A stretch of 64,000 nucleotides of DNA from Oceaniferula marina (GTDB lineage Bacteria > Verrucomicrobiota > Verrucomicrobiia > Verrucomicrobiales > Akkermansiaceae): the NCBI RefSeq assembly GCF_013391475.1, contig NZ_JACBAZ010000001.1, positions 1,012,377 to 1,076,376 on the forward strand. The letters run 5' to 3'. Position numbers and translations under genes: made by a program. The number at the start of each line of letters is the position of its first letter. Position 1 is the stretch's first letter. Of the stretch, positions 1 to 7,814 are shown in pieces. A model generated the notes under the pieces. It ran no database searches, was not told the DNA's origin, and saw only the letters and a list, made by a program, of their open reading frames with translations.

Positions 1-10
1 GCGGGGTTTT
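1..10 (+). terminator. 3' arm of a terminator cut by the window edge
   Basis: The window opens with GCGGGGTTTT, which is the same 3' arm and T-run as the two complete terminators at 2791-2823 and 3814-3846 (stem CCCCGCA/TGCGGGG then T5). I infer that a + strand gene, perhaps another PEP-CTERM gene, ends just upstream of the window. The 5' arm is not visible, so this is inference from a partial match. Confidence 0.45.
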
Positions 11-315
11 ACTTATCCATCGCTGACCATCAGCCAAACCCATAGAAAATGCCCCTTTCCTGAATCCAGACCGTGCGAAAGCGCAGCACAAACTAAAATA
101 GAGGCATTTCCAAACATCCATAACCCTTGGCTTTTTTATTCTCATGGGCTGCGGCTGCATCATCCTTAGTGACACTCTACATCCGTAGCCCCGGAATACA
201 GCATCGCCACGGTCTTTTCTTCGGGCAAAGAAGGCTATCACACCTACACGCCCCCTCCCCACACAAGAGCTTCCATCCATCTTCTCACGACACATCATCT
301 CAAGCAGCCAATAAC

Positions 316-1854
316 ATGAAACGCCTGGCCCTCATCATCGCTCTAACGCTGCCTCTTCAAGCGGCAAAATACGAAATCACCACCCATACGCTACCCATCC
401 TCAATGATGGCGAGCCTGCCAGAGTTTTTGACTTTACCTTGCATACCGACAAAGCCCGAACCCTAACATCAATTCATTTCGATACATCACACACCAGTGA
501 CATCAGCGACATTGAGGAGATATCGATCATGCATCTGCGCAAGGCGGGTGACCGCCGGTATGCAAACATCAAACCGGATCGTCAACACATGCAGCTCAAG
601 CAGGAGATGAACTTCCCCAAAGGGGGGCATAAATGCCGGGTGTTCGTCAAAGTTAAAAAAGGGTCGAACTTATTAAACCGAATCGGGATCCAGATTTCCC
701 GATTCGAATTTGCCAATGGAGAACACCTCAATGTGGAGTTGAACAAAAATTACAAACCATCAAGGCTAGCTCACCGCATTCATCAACGCGGGGACCACCA
801 ATGCCACACCTTCCGTATACCCGCCATCACCAAAGCCAATGACGGAAGTCTGTTAGCCGTGTATGACATGCGCTACAACTCATCCAGGGACCTCCAGGAA
901 CACATGGACATCGGCCTGTCCCGCTCCACGGACGGAGGACAAACATGGAGCGCCCCCACCCCCATCATGGACATGGGAACATTCGGAGGAAAACCAGAAA
1001 AGGAAAATGGATGCTCCGACCCTGGAATCTTAGTCGACCGCAAAACCGGAGAAATTTTCGTAACCGCTTGTTGGACCCACGGCAAACCCGGCACCCACCA
1101 ATGGCGGGGTAAAGGATCAGAGCCGGGACTGGATATTCTAAAATCAACCCAGTTCATGGTCGTTCGATCCAAGGACAACGGCATCACCTGGTCGAAACCA
1201 GAGAACTGGACCAAACAGCTGAAAGATCCGTCCTGGCAACTCTTCGCACCGGCTCCCGGTAACGGCATCACCCTGAAGGATGGCACTCTCGTCATGCCCA
1301 CCCAGGGTCGTGACGCCAAAGGCACTCCATTTTCTAACATCACCTGGAGCAAAGACCACGGGAAAACCTGGACCGTTTCCAACCACGCTCGCGACAACAC
1401 CACCGAATGCGCCGTGGCCGAACTGTCCGATGGTGCGCTCATGCTCTCGATGCGCGACAACCGGAACCGCAAACTCAAGGGAGACAACAACGGCCGAGCT
1501 GTAGGTCTCACCAAGAATCTGGGGAAAACATGGTCCATACACCCTGCTGACCATGGTGCTCTACCCGAGCCAGTCTGTATGGCCAGTCTAATCAGCCATA
1601 CAACGCAATCAGGCAACAATCTTCTCTTTTTCTCCAATCCACACAACCAACATCACCGCCGTGACATCACCATTCAAAGAAGTTCCGATGACGGCAAGAC
1701 CTGGCCGAAAAAACATCACATCCTGCTCGATCAAGGTGCTGGCTACGGCTACTCGTCACTTGTCATCATCGACAACAAAACGATTGGAATCCTCTACGAA
1801 TCCTCCGCCGCCGATATGACCTTCCAGAAGATTCCTCTCGACGACTTTGATTAA
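316..1854 (+). CDS. Secreted exo-alpha-sialidase (GH33) with N-terminal beta-sandwich domain
   Basis: Releases terminal sialic acid from glycoconjugates, probably in the periplasm or outside the cell. The start at 316 gives a clean signal peptide (MKRLALIIALTLPLQAA); the frame runs upstream to a TTG at 127 but that stretch does not look like protein. Residues about 18-145 resemble the accessory domain that precedes some BNR-repeat neuraminidases. The catalytic propeller begins with FRIP (166-169), carrying the first arginine of the sialidase triad. Asp-box repeats (SxDxGxxW type) follow: RSTDGGQTW, RSKDNGITW, WSKDHGKTW and RSSDDGKTW, with a weaker one at KNLGKTW. Length, about 512 aa, is normal for a two-domain sialidase. 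No Shine-Dalgarno is visible. A second sialidase lies at 6114-7727, so the pair may have different linkage preferences (inference). Confidence 0.9.
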   Translation: MKRLALIIALTLPLQAAKYEITTHTLPILNDGEPARVFDFTLHTDKARTLTSIHFDTSHTSDISDIEEISIMHLRKAGDRRYANIKPDRQHMQLKQEMNFPKGGHKCRVFVKVKKGSNLLNRIGIQISRFEFANGEHLNVELNKNYKPSRLAHRIHQRGDHQCHTFRIPAITKANDGSLLAVYDMRYNSSRDLQEHMDIGLSRSTDGGQTWSAPTPIMDMGTFGGKPEKENGCSDPGILVDRKTGEIFVTACWTHGKPGTHQWRGKGSEPGLDILKSTQFMVVRSKDNGITWSKPENWTKQLKDPSWQLFAPAPGNGITLKDGTLVMPTQGRDAKGTPFSNITWSKDHGKTWTVSNHARDNTTECAVAELSDGALMLSMRDNRNRKLKGDNNGRAVGLTKNLGKTWSIHPADHGALPEPVCMASLISHTTQSGNNLLFFSNPHNQHHRRDITIQRSSDDGKTWPKKHHILLDQGAGYGYSSLVIIDNKTIGILYESSAADMTFQKIPLDDFD

Positions 1855-1886
1855 ACAATCAGGTAAAGGTAATCGCCCCTAAGATG

Positions 1887-1904
1887 TGGTCTAAAAGTTG
1901 ACCA
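1887..1904. promoter_or_regulatory. Candidate operator, TGGTCT-N6-TGACCA type (site 1)
   Basis: The 18-bp sequence TGGTCTAAAAGTTGACCA is an imperfect palindrome (TGGTC/GACCA arms) about 100 bp before the PEP-CTERM gene at 2006. Related sequences occur at 2967-2984 and 3902-3919, each in front of the next gene. The AT-rich centre (TAAAA) could also act as a -10 region, so it may be operator, promoter or both. Confidence 0.45.
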
Positions 1905-2005
1905 AGCGCATCCTTTTGCCGGCGAGCACCAACTCATTGTAATTTCATCTAGCTCAGGCGGCACACACCGCCCCCTCAAGTTAAACAACAGACAAATAAA
2001 ACCAT

Positions 2006-2752
2006 ATGATGAAATACATGACACCCATTCTGCTGCCCCTTGCGGCTACAGCTGGAATCTCGCATGCGGCAACAGTCCTCGCCTCAGCGGACTTCTCAAC
2101 CTTGCCAGATGGCACAGTCACTGACACCACATCCATCTCCGGCATTGGCAGCGGCACTTGGGACGGAGGAACATCCAACGTTTCGGGCGGAGTTGTTGAC
2201 ACGACCACTACAGACGGATACGTCAATTTTACATCGGCCGGATTCAATATGGATCTTGCAGGAGGGAATACCTACACCTTCACGGCAACGATTGATCCAG
2301 GCACATTAAGTGGCCAACGCGGTGGTCTTTTCGGTCAAATCGGCTCTTGGACAAGCAGCACAACCGAGTGGTGGGTACGTATCCAAGATTCCACGAACGA
2401 CACCGTGTTCCTTCTTCGCGATACCTCCGGCAACCAGGTGGTAGCGAACTTCGACACTTCAGCAGCCCTCTCGGCGGACGGAACACACGTCCTGGAATTC
2501 ACCATTGATTCCTCATCCATCTCCGCCACGGTCAACGGCGTTGCCCAATCGGGAACCGCTGACACCTCAAGTTTAACCAACACCATTGGTGATGCTTCCG
2601 GACGCATGGTAATGGGCGCCTACAACAGCACGGACAGCAATCGATTCGATGGACTGGCTAGCAGCTACGTCATCTCCGTTGTCCCGGAACCATCCTCCGC
2701 GGCCCTTCTCGGACTCGGCGGACTCAGCCTGATCCTGTGCCGCCGTAGGTAA
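2006..2752 (+). CDS. PEP-CTERM sorted exported protein, concanavalin/LamG-like
   Basis: An exported protein of 248 aa. It has a signal peptide (residues about 1-22, ending SHA-A) and a C-terminal PEP-CTERM signal: VPEPSSAALL, a hydrophobic helix and a short basic tail (CRRR). Such tails are recognised by an exosortase and usually lead to surface retention or release. The middle is rich in S, T, G and D and has the alternating pattern of a beta-sandwich, including a GGLFGQIGSW stretch like that of LamG/concanavalin folds; no catalytic motif is seen. The cysteine just before the basic residues is unusual, because the sister protein at 3135 has RRRK there. A strong terminator follows. A glycan-binding or matrix role is inferred only from the neighbouring sialidases and hexosaminidase. 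Confidence 0.8.
   Translation: MMKYMTPILLPLAATAGISHAATVLASADFSTLPDGTVTDTTSISGIGSGTWDGGTSNVSGGVVDTTTTDGYVNFTSAGFNMDLAGGNTYTFTATIDPGTLSGQRGGLFGQIGSWTSSTTEWWVRIQDSTNDTVFLLRDTSGNQVVANFDTSAALSADGTHVLEFTIDSSSISATVNGVAQSGTADTSSLTNTIGDASGRMVMGAYNSTDSNRFDGLASSYVISVVPEPSSAALLGLGGLSLILCRRR
2681..2752 (+). repeat. PEP-CTERM tail DNA repeat, copy 1
   Basis: The 72 bp encoding the PEP-CTERM tail and stop match 3702-3773 at 67 of 72 positions. The first 57 bp differ at only one position. The upstream coding parts of the two genes are unrelated, so this is a conserved or recombined 3' cassette and not a whole-gene duplication. Confidence 0.85.
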
Positions 2753-2790
2753 CTCGGAAGCAGACGAACATCGTTCTTTTTTATCATTCA

Positions 2791-2823
2791 CCCCGCACCT
2801 TCTCACGGAGCTGCGGGGTTTTT
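2791..2823 (+). terminator. Rho-independent terminator after PEP-CTERM gene 1
   Basis: Stem CCCCGCA (2791-2797) pairs with TGCGGGG (2812-2818) and is followed by T5. It lies about 40 bp past the stop of the gene ending at 2752. The same stem and T-run recur at 3814-3846. Confidence 0.85.
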
Positions 2824-3134
2824 GAATGAACATCATTGAATGAGCCAAGCTCAGTGATGCCCGCGACGATGTGATACCATTCTCCCAGTTAAATTGGCAG
2901 AATGGTTTGTGTTTAAGATGATGAGTCAGTCAGCAAGCTGATCAAATGGTATGAGACGAGGCCGAGTGGTCTATAATTGAACCTCCTACTTCATTTTGCC
3001 TCCCCCATCCACATAGCCTAATCTCACTTTAAGGATGAGAGGGATCTACGTTGCGGGCAGCAGTCATCGCTAACTAAAACATCTCCCCCCTCAAAAGCAC
3101 CCTAACAAATACAATCACTAAGAAAAATACTACC
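2824..3134. promoter_or_regulatory. Intergenic region with inverted repeat and promoter elements
   Basis: There is no gene here. The region holds an 8-bp inverted repeat, ACCATTCT (2876-2883) with AGAATGGT (2899-2906), which encloses a second short CCA/TGG pair around an AT-rich centre. It also holds site 3 of the shared element at 2967-2984, where a perfect TATAAT (2972-2977) is embedded. Nothing else stands out. Confidence 0.4.
2967..2984 (+). promoter_or_regulatory. Candidate operator/-10 element, TGGTCT type (site 2)
   Basis: TGGTCTATAATTGAACCT aligns without gaps to the elements at 1887 and 3902, with TGGTCTA and CC conserved. TATAAT at 2972-2977 is a consensus -10 hexamer, so the element probably overlaps the promoter of the gene at 3135. 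The right arm is the least palindromic of the three. Confidence 0.4.
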
Positions 3135-3773
3135 ATGAAACACACGACATCTATCTTGCTGGCACTCACCACTACTGTGAGCCTTAGCAGTGCCGCAGTC
3201 ACGGTCATCTCTACAGACCCTACAACATACACAGATGCATCAACAGGAGAAGGGAACTGGCACTACCAGAGCCTTACTCTAAATGACTCTGGCTTCACCG
3301 TTACCGGGGGATCACTGGATGCTAATATGAATCTCGAAAGTGTCACATTTGCACATGATACTGCCAGCACAACAGATGGCCTTTACTTGGTAGCCATGAC
3401 AGACGTCCAAGACACGGCCACAATCGTAGCCCAATCGACCAACTCAATCAACATGACAGGACTCTCTGGCGGAGACCTTCTGACATGGACCTTCGATAGT
3501 GACACGCTTAGCACTTCCACTCAGTACTTTTTCGCCTGGTATCAAGACACTAGCGGAGACGGCATCATTGGTGCCGGAGACACTGACGCTGACGCACGCA
3601 TAGCAATGAAAGGCAACGTGATTGCAGGTCAATTGCGTAATGCACCAACCGGGGGCATTTCCACCAACGACGATGCAATGATGAACATCCAACTCACCGC
3701 TGTCCCGGAACCATCCTCCGCTGCCCTTCTCGGACTCGGCGGACTCAGCCTGATCCTGCGTCGCCGCAAGTAA
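3135..3773 (+). CDS. PEP-CTERM sorted exported protein
   Basis: An exported protein of 212 aa with a signal peptide (MKHTTSILLALTTTVSLSSA) and a classic PEP-CTERM tail (VPEPSSAALL, hydrophobic helix, RRRK). Between them is a beta-rich segment full of T, S, G and D with no motif I recognise. An acidic stretch (DTSGDGIIGAGDTDADAR) has the spacing of a calcium-binding or dockerin-like loop. The tail DNA and terminator are almost the same as those of the gene at 2006, while the bodies are unrelated. It has its own promoter region with a TATAAT. Function is unknown; by family it should be processed by an exosortase encoded elsewhere, since none lies in this window. Confidence 0.8.
   Translation: MKHTTSILLALTTTVSLSSAAVTVISTDPTTYTDASTGEGNWHYQSLTLNDSGFTVTGGSLDANMNLESVTFAHDTASTTDGLYLVAMTDVQDTATIVAQSTNSINMTGLSGGDLLTWTFDSDTLSTSTQYFFAWYQDTSGDGIIGAGDTDADARIAMKGNVIAGQLRNAPTGGISTNDDAMMNIQLTAVPEPSSAALLGLGGLSLILRRRK
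3702..3773 (+). repeat. PEP-CTERM tail DNA repeat, copy 2
   Basis: Second copy of the 72-bp tail cassette described at 2681-2752, with five mismatches, four of them in the last five codons. Confidence 0.85.
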
Positions 3774-3813
3774 TTGAAAGCCTCATCAGGTGTGACCCAC
3801 CTCAACACCTTTA

Positions 3814-3846
3814 CCCCGCAGCTCTTCATTGAGATGCGGGGTTTTT
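3814..3846 (+). terminator. Rho-independent terminator after PEP-CTERM gene 2
   Basis: Stem CCCCGCA (3814-3820) pairs with TGCGGGG (3835-3841) and is followed by T5. Stem and T-run are identical to 2791-2823, but the loops differ. Confidence 0.85.
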
Positions 3847-3901
3847 CTTTGCATACCACCTGCCGATTGATCAAAAAGAATCCAGGCGCTCTCATCCATT
3901 C

Positions 3902-3919
3902 TGGTCTAAAATGAGACCA
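3902..3919. promoter_or_regulatory. Candidate operator, perfect TGGTCT-N6-AGACCA palindrome (site 3)
   Basis: This is a perfect 6+6 inverted repeat with spacer AAAATG, about 90 bp before the hexosaminidase start at 4007. It is the best palindrome of the three related sites and likely controls the 4007-7727 gene pair. TAAAAT inside it resembles a -10 hexamer. TGGT...ACCA arms are common in operators of GntR- and LacI-type repressors, but no such regulator is present in the window. Confidence 0.5.
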
Positions 3920-4006
3920 ATCACTAAGTGATAGTGGTTCGGATGATGCCGGGTATTATGCTCATGCCCAAAGCCCCTGTAACTCCACTGAAATGACACA
4001 CAACCG

Positions 4007-6067
4007 ATGAAGCAGTTCACACAATTACTATGGTTGATTAGCGCAGTCCTCAGCGCTGGTCATCTGACCGCAAACGACCAGCAGGTCAACCCAAGCACCC
4101 CGGCCCTGCTTCCGTCGCCACAGAGTATCGAATGGAGCCGACAGACCATCGAAATCATGAAGGCCGGGCTAACACTCCCCAAAGCCTCGGCCAATCCACT
4201 CAAGCTGGCTCAACTCAAACGAGAAGCCAATGAGCTTTTCAAGCGGAACAACATCACAGCATCACAACATTCGGAACAACAAATCGTTTTCCGCCTCGGC
4301 AAGGTTACGGTTCCCAAGCACTGGAAAGGACAAGAACGAGAAGCCTACGAACTCATTGCTGAAGAGCGGGGTGTTGTCATCACGGCCAATCACATCGACG
4401 GCCTCTACCACGGTCTACAAACCCTCCGTCAACTCATTGTGCACAAAAACGGCAAAACCACTGTCGCCAGCTGCAAAATCACCGACTACCCCGCCTTCAA
4501 AATCCGGGGCTTCATGCACGACGTCGGTCGCAATTTTCAAACCATCGAACAGCTTAAGATGCAAATCGACATCATGGCTGCCTATAAATACAACATCTTC
4601 CATTGGCACCTCACCGACCACTTCGGCTGGAGGCTGGAAAGTAAGATCTTCCCGGATCTCCAATCCAAAAAGGCCTTTGGCCGCCATCATGGAAAATTCT
4701 ACACCCAGAACGAATTCAAGGACATGGTCGACTACTGCTGGGCACGCGGCATCCGTATCATCCCGGAATTCGATTCCCCCGGCCACTCCGAAGCGTTCCG
4801 CCACGGCCTGAACATCAAAAACATGAAAGACCCTCGGGCCAAAGAGTCCATCTGCAAGCTCATCGATGAGCTCTGCACCCTCGCGGACAAAGAACGGATG
4901 CCTTACATTCACATTGGCACCGACGAAGTGCGCCACAAAGATGAATACGTCAATGCCGACTACCTTCCCGCCTTACATCAGGCGGTGCAGAACAACCACC
5001 GTGAAGTCATCGGCTGGTGGAAAGGTATGACGATCAAAGGGGACACCAAACAAATCCAGCAATCCTGGGCTCAATACCGACCGCTTCAGCACCTGCGACA
5101 CATCGACTCACGCTCCAACTACGTCAACCACCTCGAGTCGCTCGACTTCGCCACACGTATGCTCTTCCAGCAACCCTGCCGCGTCCCTCATGGAGACAAA
5201 CAAAACCTCGGTGGTATTCTCGCCCACTGGCCGGACACCCGCGTCGAGGATGAAAAACTGACCCTCACCAACAACCCGGTGATCCCGGCCATGGTCGCCT
5301 ACTCTGAGGCTGTCTGGACAGGCATCAAAAAAGACCAACCCGAGTACTGGGCCTGTGTCCCGGCAAAAGGAACCAAAGAATACGAGGCCTTTGCTGATTT
5401 TGAAAACCGCATCGCCGAACAGCGCGACCGGTTCATGTCCGGTAAACCTTTCCCCATGGTCAAAACACACCAGATCGAATGGCGATTGTTAGGGCCCGTA
5501 TCCAACCATGAAGTTCCAGAACTCGAACGTGGCATCATCAAAGACCTCTACGACGTAAAGGGTAAACCATACCGCTGGACCAAGCCGCTATACGGGGCAG
5601 CGATCCACACCCGGCACTTTTTCAATTTCAGCAGGCACTTGAACCACCACCCGAAAGGCAAGGATATCGTCTGGGGGAACACCCACATCTATAGCCCAAT
5701 GGATCAAGAAGTGGACGCATGGATTGCCTTCAACACAATCTCCTCATCAGACGACCGAGCCGGGGCTGCTACACCTGGAAACTGGGGAGCCCACCCCGAT
5801 TGTAATATCTGGCTCAACGGCAAACGCATCGACCCGCCCAAATGGAAAACCGATGGCAAACGAGGCAAGGAGACCCCGCTTGTCGATCAAGTCTACAGCT
5901 CTCGCCAACCGAGCAAAATCAAACTCAACAAAGGCTGGAACACCCTGTTAGTCAAATCCGCACGTAAATTCAAGTGGGTCTTCTCCTTCAGCCCTATAGT
6001 AAAAGACGGCCAGTCCTACCGCGAAGTGGACAAGCTCCGCTACTCAGCCACCACTCCAACAAACTAA
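4007..6067 (+). CDS. Secreted beta-N-acetylhexosaminidase (GH20)
   Basis: Hydrolyses terminal GlcNAc or GalNAc from glycans by substrate-assisted catalysis. A signal peptide spans residues 1-22. An N-terminal alpha/beta domain (about 30-160) leads into the TIM barrel, where the family motifs are clear: FHWHLTDHFGW (198-208), IIPEFDSPGHSEA (251-263) and the catalytic Asp-Glu pair in HIGTDEV (D306, E307). The residue before Asp is Thr in place of the common Gly. About 686 aa leaves a C-terminal extension with a beta-sandwich look (NIWLNGKRI, GWNTLLVKS), possibly carbohydrate binding. Only 46 bp separate it from the sialidase at 6114, so the two probably form one transcript. Together they would remove sialic acid and then the exposed hexosamine. 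Confidence 0.93.
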   Translation: MKQFTQLLWLISAVLSAGHLTANDQQVNPSTPALLPSPQSIEWSRQTIEIMKAGLTLPKASANPLKLAQLKREANELFKRNNITASQHSEQQIVFRLGKVTVPKHWKGQEREAYELIAEERGVVITANHIDGLYHGLQTLRQLIVHKNGKTTVASCKITDYPAFKIRGFMHDVGRNFQTIEQLKMQIDIMAAYKYNIFHWHLTDHFGWRLESKIFPDLQSKKAFGRHHGKFYTQNEFKDMVDYCWARGIRIIPEFDSPGHSEAFRHGLNIKNMKDPRAKESICKLIDELCTLADKERMPYIHIGTDEVRHKDEYVNADYLPALHQAVQNNHREVIGWWKGMTIKGDTKQIQQSWAQYRPLQHLRHIDSRSNYVNHLESLDFATRMLFQQPCRVPHGDKQNLGGILAHWPDTRVEDEKLTLTNNPVIPAMVAYSEAVWTGIKKDQPEYWACVPAKGTKEYEAFADFENRIAEQRDRFMSGKPFPMVKTHQIEWRLLGPVSNHEVPELERGIIKDLYDVKGKPYRWTKPLYGAAIHTRHFFNFSRHLNHHPKGKDIVWGNTHIYSPMDQEVDAWIAFNTISSSDDRAGAATPGNWGAHPDCNIWLNGKRIDPPKWKTDGKRGKETPLVDQVYSSRQPSKIKLNKGWNTLLVKSARKFKWVFSFSPIVKDGQSYREVDKLRYSATTPTN

Positions 6068-6113
6068 GACCTCCTCAAGCTCCTATTCAATCGCACATCA
6101 TCCTACGATCATC

Positions 6114-7727
6114 ATGAAAATCACCACACTAGCCCTAACCTCACTCATCAGTCTGACCGCGCTTCAGCTCTCAGCAAAAACGCTCTACGTCGTCAAAGAC
6201 GGAAAATTCACCGAACACGCACACCGACAAGGCAACTCATGGAAAGAGAGCGGTCAAGTGGCCATTGGTAAAAACACCGGACAGAGACTCGCGTTCAGAC
6301 ACAAGGTGCAAGGCAACGAATTTTCCGTGAGCACCAAACTTTCCCTAACCAAACTCAACCACACCTCCGCGGGCATCTACATGGGAACCGAATTTTTTGG
6401 ATTCGATGGCCAACGTGGGCTCTTTACGGAAGGTGGCAGTTTTGGTGGTGTAAGCTTCTATAAAGGTCCTGAACTCACCGCAGGAGAACCCTTTACTTTC
6501 GTAGCCTCGGGAAAAGACGGCAAGATCAGCTTCAGCATCAATGGACAGCATATCGTCACCAAACCCTACGATCAGTCATTTGTCCGTGGCATTGCCCTCA
6601 GGCCACATCGAGGGGAAATGAACATTCACGAATTCAAGGTCAGCGGAACTATCAGCGAGCTGGAAAAACTCAATCACCTCTTCGCCTGTGGAACCGAAGG
6701 TTACAAATCTTACCGTATCCCCGCACTCGTCACCACAACCAAAGGCAGCCTACTCGCCTTCTGCGAAGGAAGAAAACATGGTTCAGGCGACCATGGGGAC
6801 ATCGATATCGTCATGAAACGGTCTACCGATGGAGGCAAAACTTGGTCCCCACTCCAAGTTGTCCACGACAACCACAACCACGTCGCCGGCAACCCGGCCC
6901 CTATCATCGACCAGCAATCCGGTCGTATCCATCTACTCTCCTGCACCTCGGCCCACCACGAGTATGCCATCTACCAAGGCAAGGGACGCCGCGGTATTTT
7001 CATCCAACATTCAGACGACGATGGACAAACCTGGAGCTCGCCTCGCGACATCGCCTCCAACATCTACCCCGAAAACTGGCGCTGGTATGCCACCGGACCT
7101 TGTTCCGGCATCCAAATCCGGGAAGGCAAACACGCTGGTCGCCTCGTCTGCCCGGCAAACCACACCTATGTCGAAGAAGGATCGGATAAAAACCACTTCA
7201 GAGCGCACTGTATCTTCTCGGACGACCATGGAAAAACCTGGCAGCTTGGAGGATCTTCGGCCTTCGGAGGGAACGAAAGTTCGATTGCAGAAGCTGGCAA
7301 CGACCTTCTCTATCAAAGTATCCGAATGCAAAGCCACCGAAAAGGGGTGCGAGGTACCCGCTACAGTCGAGACGGAGGAGAGACATGGACCGAACTCAAG
7401 CATGATCAGAACCTTCCCTGCCCGATGTGCCAAGGCGCGGTCATTCGTGACTACTCACAATCCAAGCGCTTGATCCACTCCAACCCAGGCACACGCAACG
7501 GCCGCAACGGGATGACCATCCGCATCTCGGATGACGGAGGACAAAGCTGGCCATTGGCCAAAACCATCCTCAACACCTCCTCGGCATACTCTGACATCTC
7601 CCTGACCAAAGACGGAGACATTGCCATTCTCTTTGAAGGTGGCCACTACGCTTATTCTCAGGAAGGCATTATCTTCAATATCTACCCCCAAAAAGAAATA
7701 AAAGAAAAGCCTGCTGGTCAGAAATAG
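6114..7727 (+). CDS. Secreted exo-alpha-sialidase (GH33) with N-terminal lectin-like domain
   Basis: A second sialidase, 537 aa. A signal peptide covers residues 1-21. Residues about 22-180 form a LamG-like or lectin-like jelly-roll (FSVSTKLSL, SAGIYMGTEFFGFDG, ISFSINGQHI), a layout known from multidomain sialidases. The propeller starts with YRIP (200-203); Asp boxes follow: RSTDGGKTW, HSDDDGQTW, FSDDHGKTW, YSRDGGETW and ISDDGGQSW, all five close to consensus. It differs clearly from the sialidase at 316, whose N-terminal domain is of another type, so the pair is not a recent duplication. It is probably co-transcribed with the GH20 gene. No sialic acid lyase, transporter or epimerase lies nearby, so uptake of the released sugar cannot be shown here. 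Confidence 0.93.
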   Translation: MKITTLALTSLISLTALQLSAKTLYVVKDGKFTEHAHRQGNSWKESGQVAIGKNTGQRLAFRHKVQGNEFSVSTKLSLTKLNHTSAGIYMGTEFFGFDGQRGLFTEGGSFGGVSFYKGPELTAGEPFTFVASGKDGKISFSINGQHIVTKPYDQSFVRGIALRPHRGEMNIHEFKVSGTISELEKLNHLFACGTEGYKSYRIPALVTTTKGSLLAFCEGRKHGSGDHGDIDIVMKRSTDGGKTWSPLQVVHDNHNHVAGNPAPIIDQQSGRIHLLSCTSAHHEYAIYQGKGRRGIFIQHSDDDGQTWSSPRDIASNIYPENWRWYATGPCSGIQIREGKHAGRLVCPANHTYVEEGSDKNHFRAHCIFSDDHGKTWQLGGSSAFGGNESSIAEAGNDLLYQSIRMQSHRKGVRGTRYSRDGGETWTELKHDQNLPCPMCQGAVIRDYSQSKRLIHSNPGTRNGRNGMTIRISDDGGQSWPLAKTILNTSSAYSDISLTKDGDIAILFEGGHYAYSQEGIIFNIYPQKEIKEKPAGQK

Positions 7728-7814
7728 TCCTCGGGGCCATTGATCGGGTAGGCAAGGACCATCTGCCGCCCCTACCTCTCTTCATGTTTCACCTCTCGGT
7801 CAGGTGCTCTTGCA

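Noticed and set aside
127-315. N-terminal extension of the first sialidase
   Set aside because: It starts with TTG, is rich in H, S and P with no domain pattern, and the ATG at 316 opens a clean signal peptide.
873-1646. 257-codon frame opposite the first sialidase
   Set aside because: Antisense shadow of a convincing sialidase; no domain and no start context.
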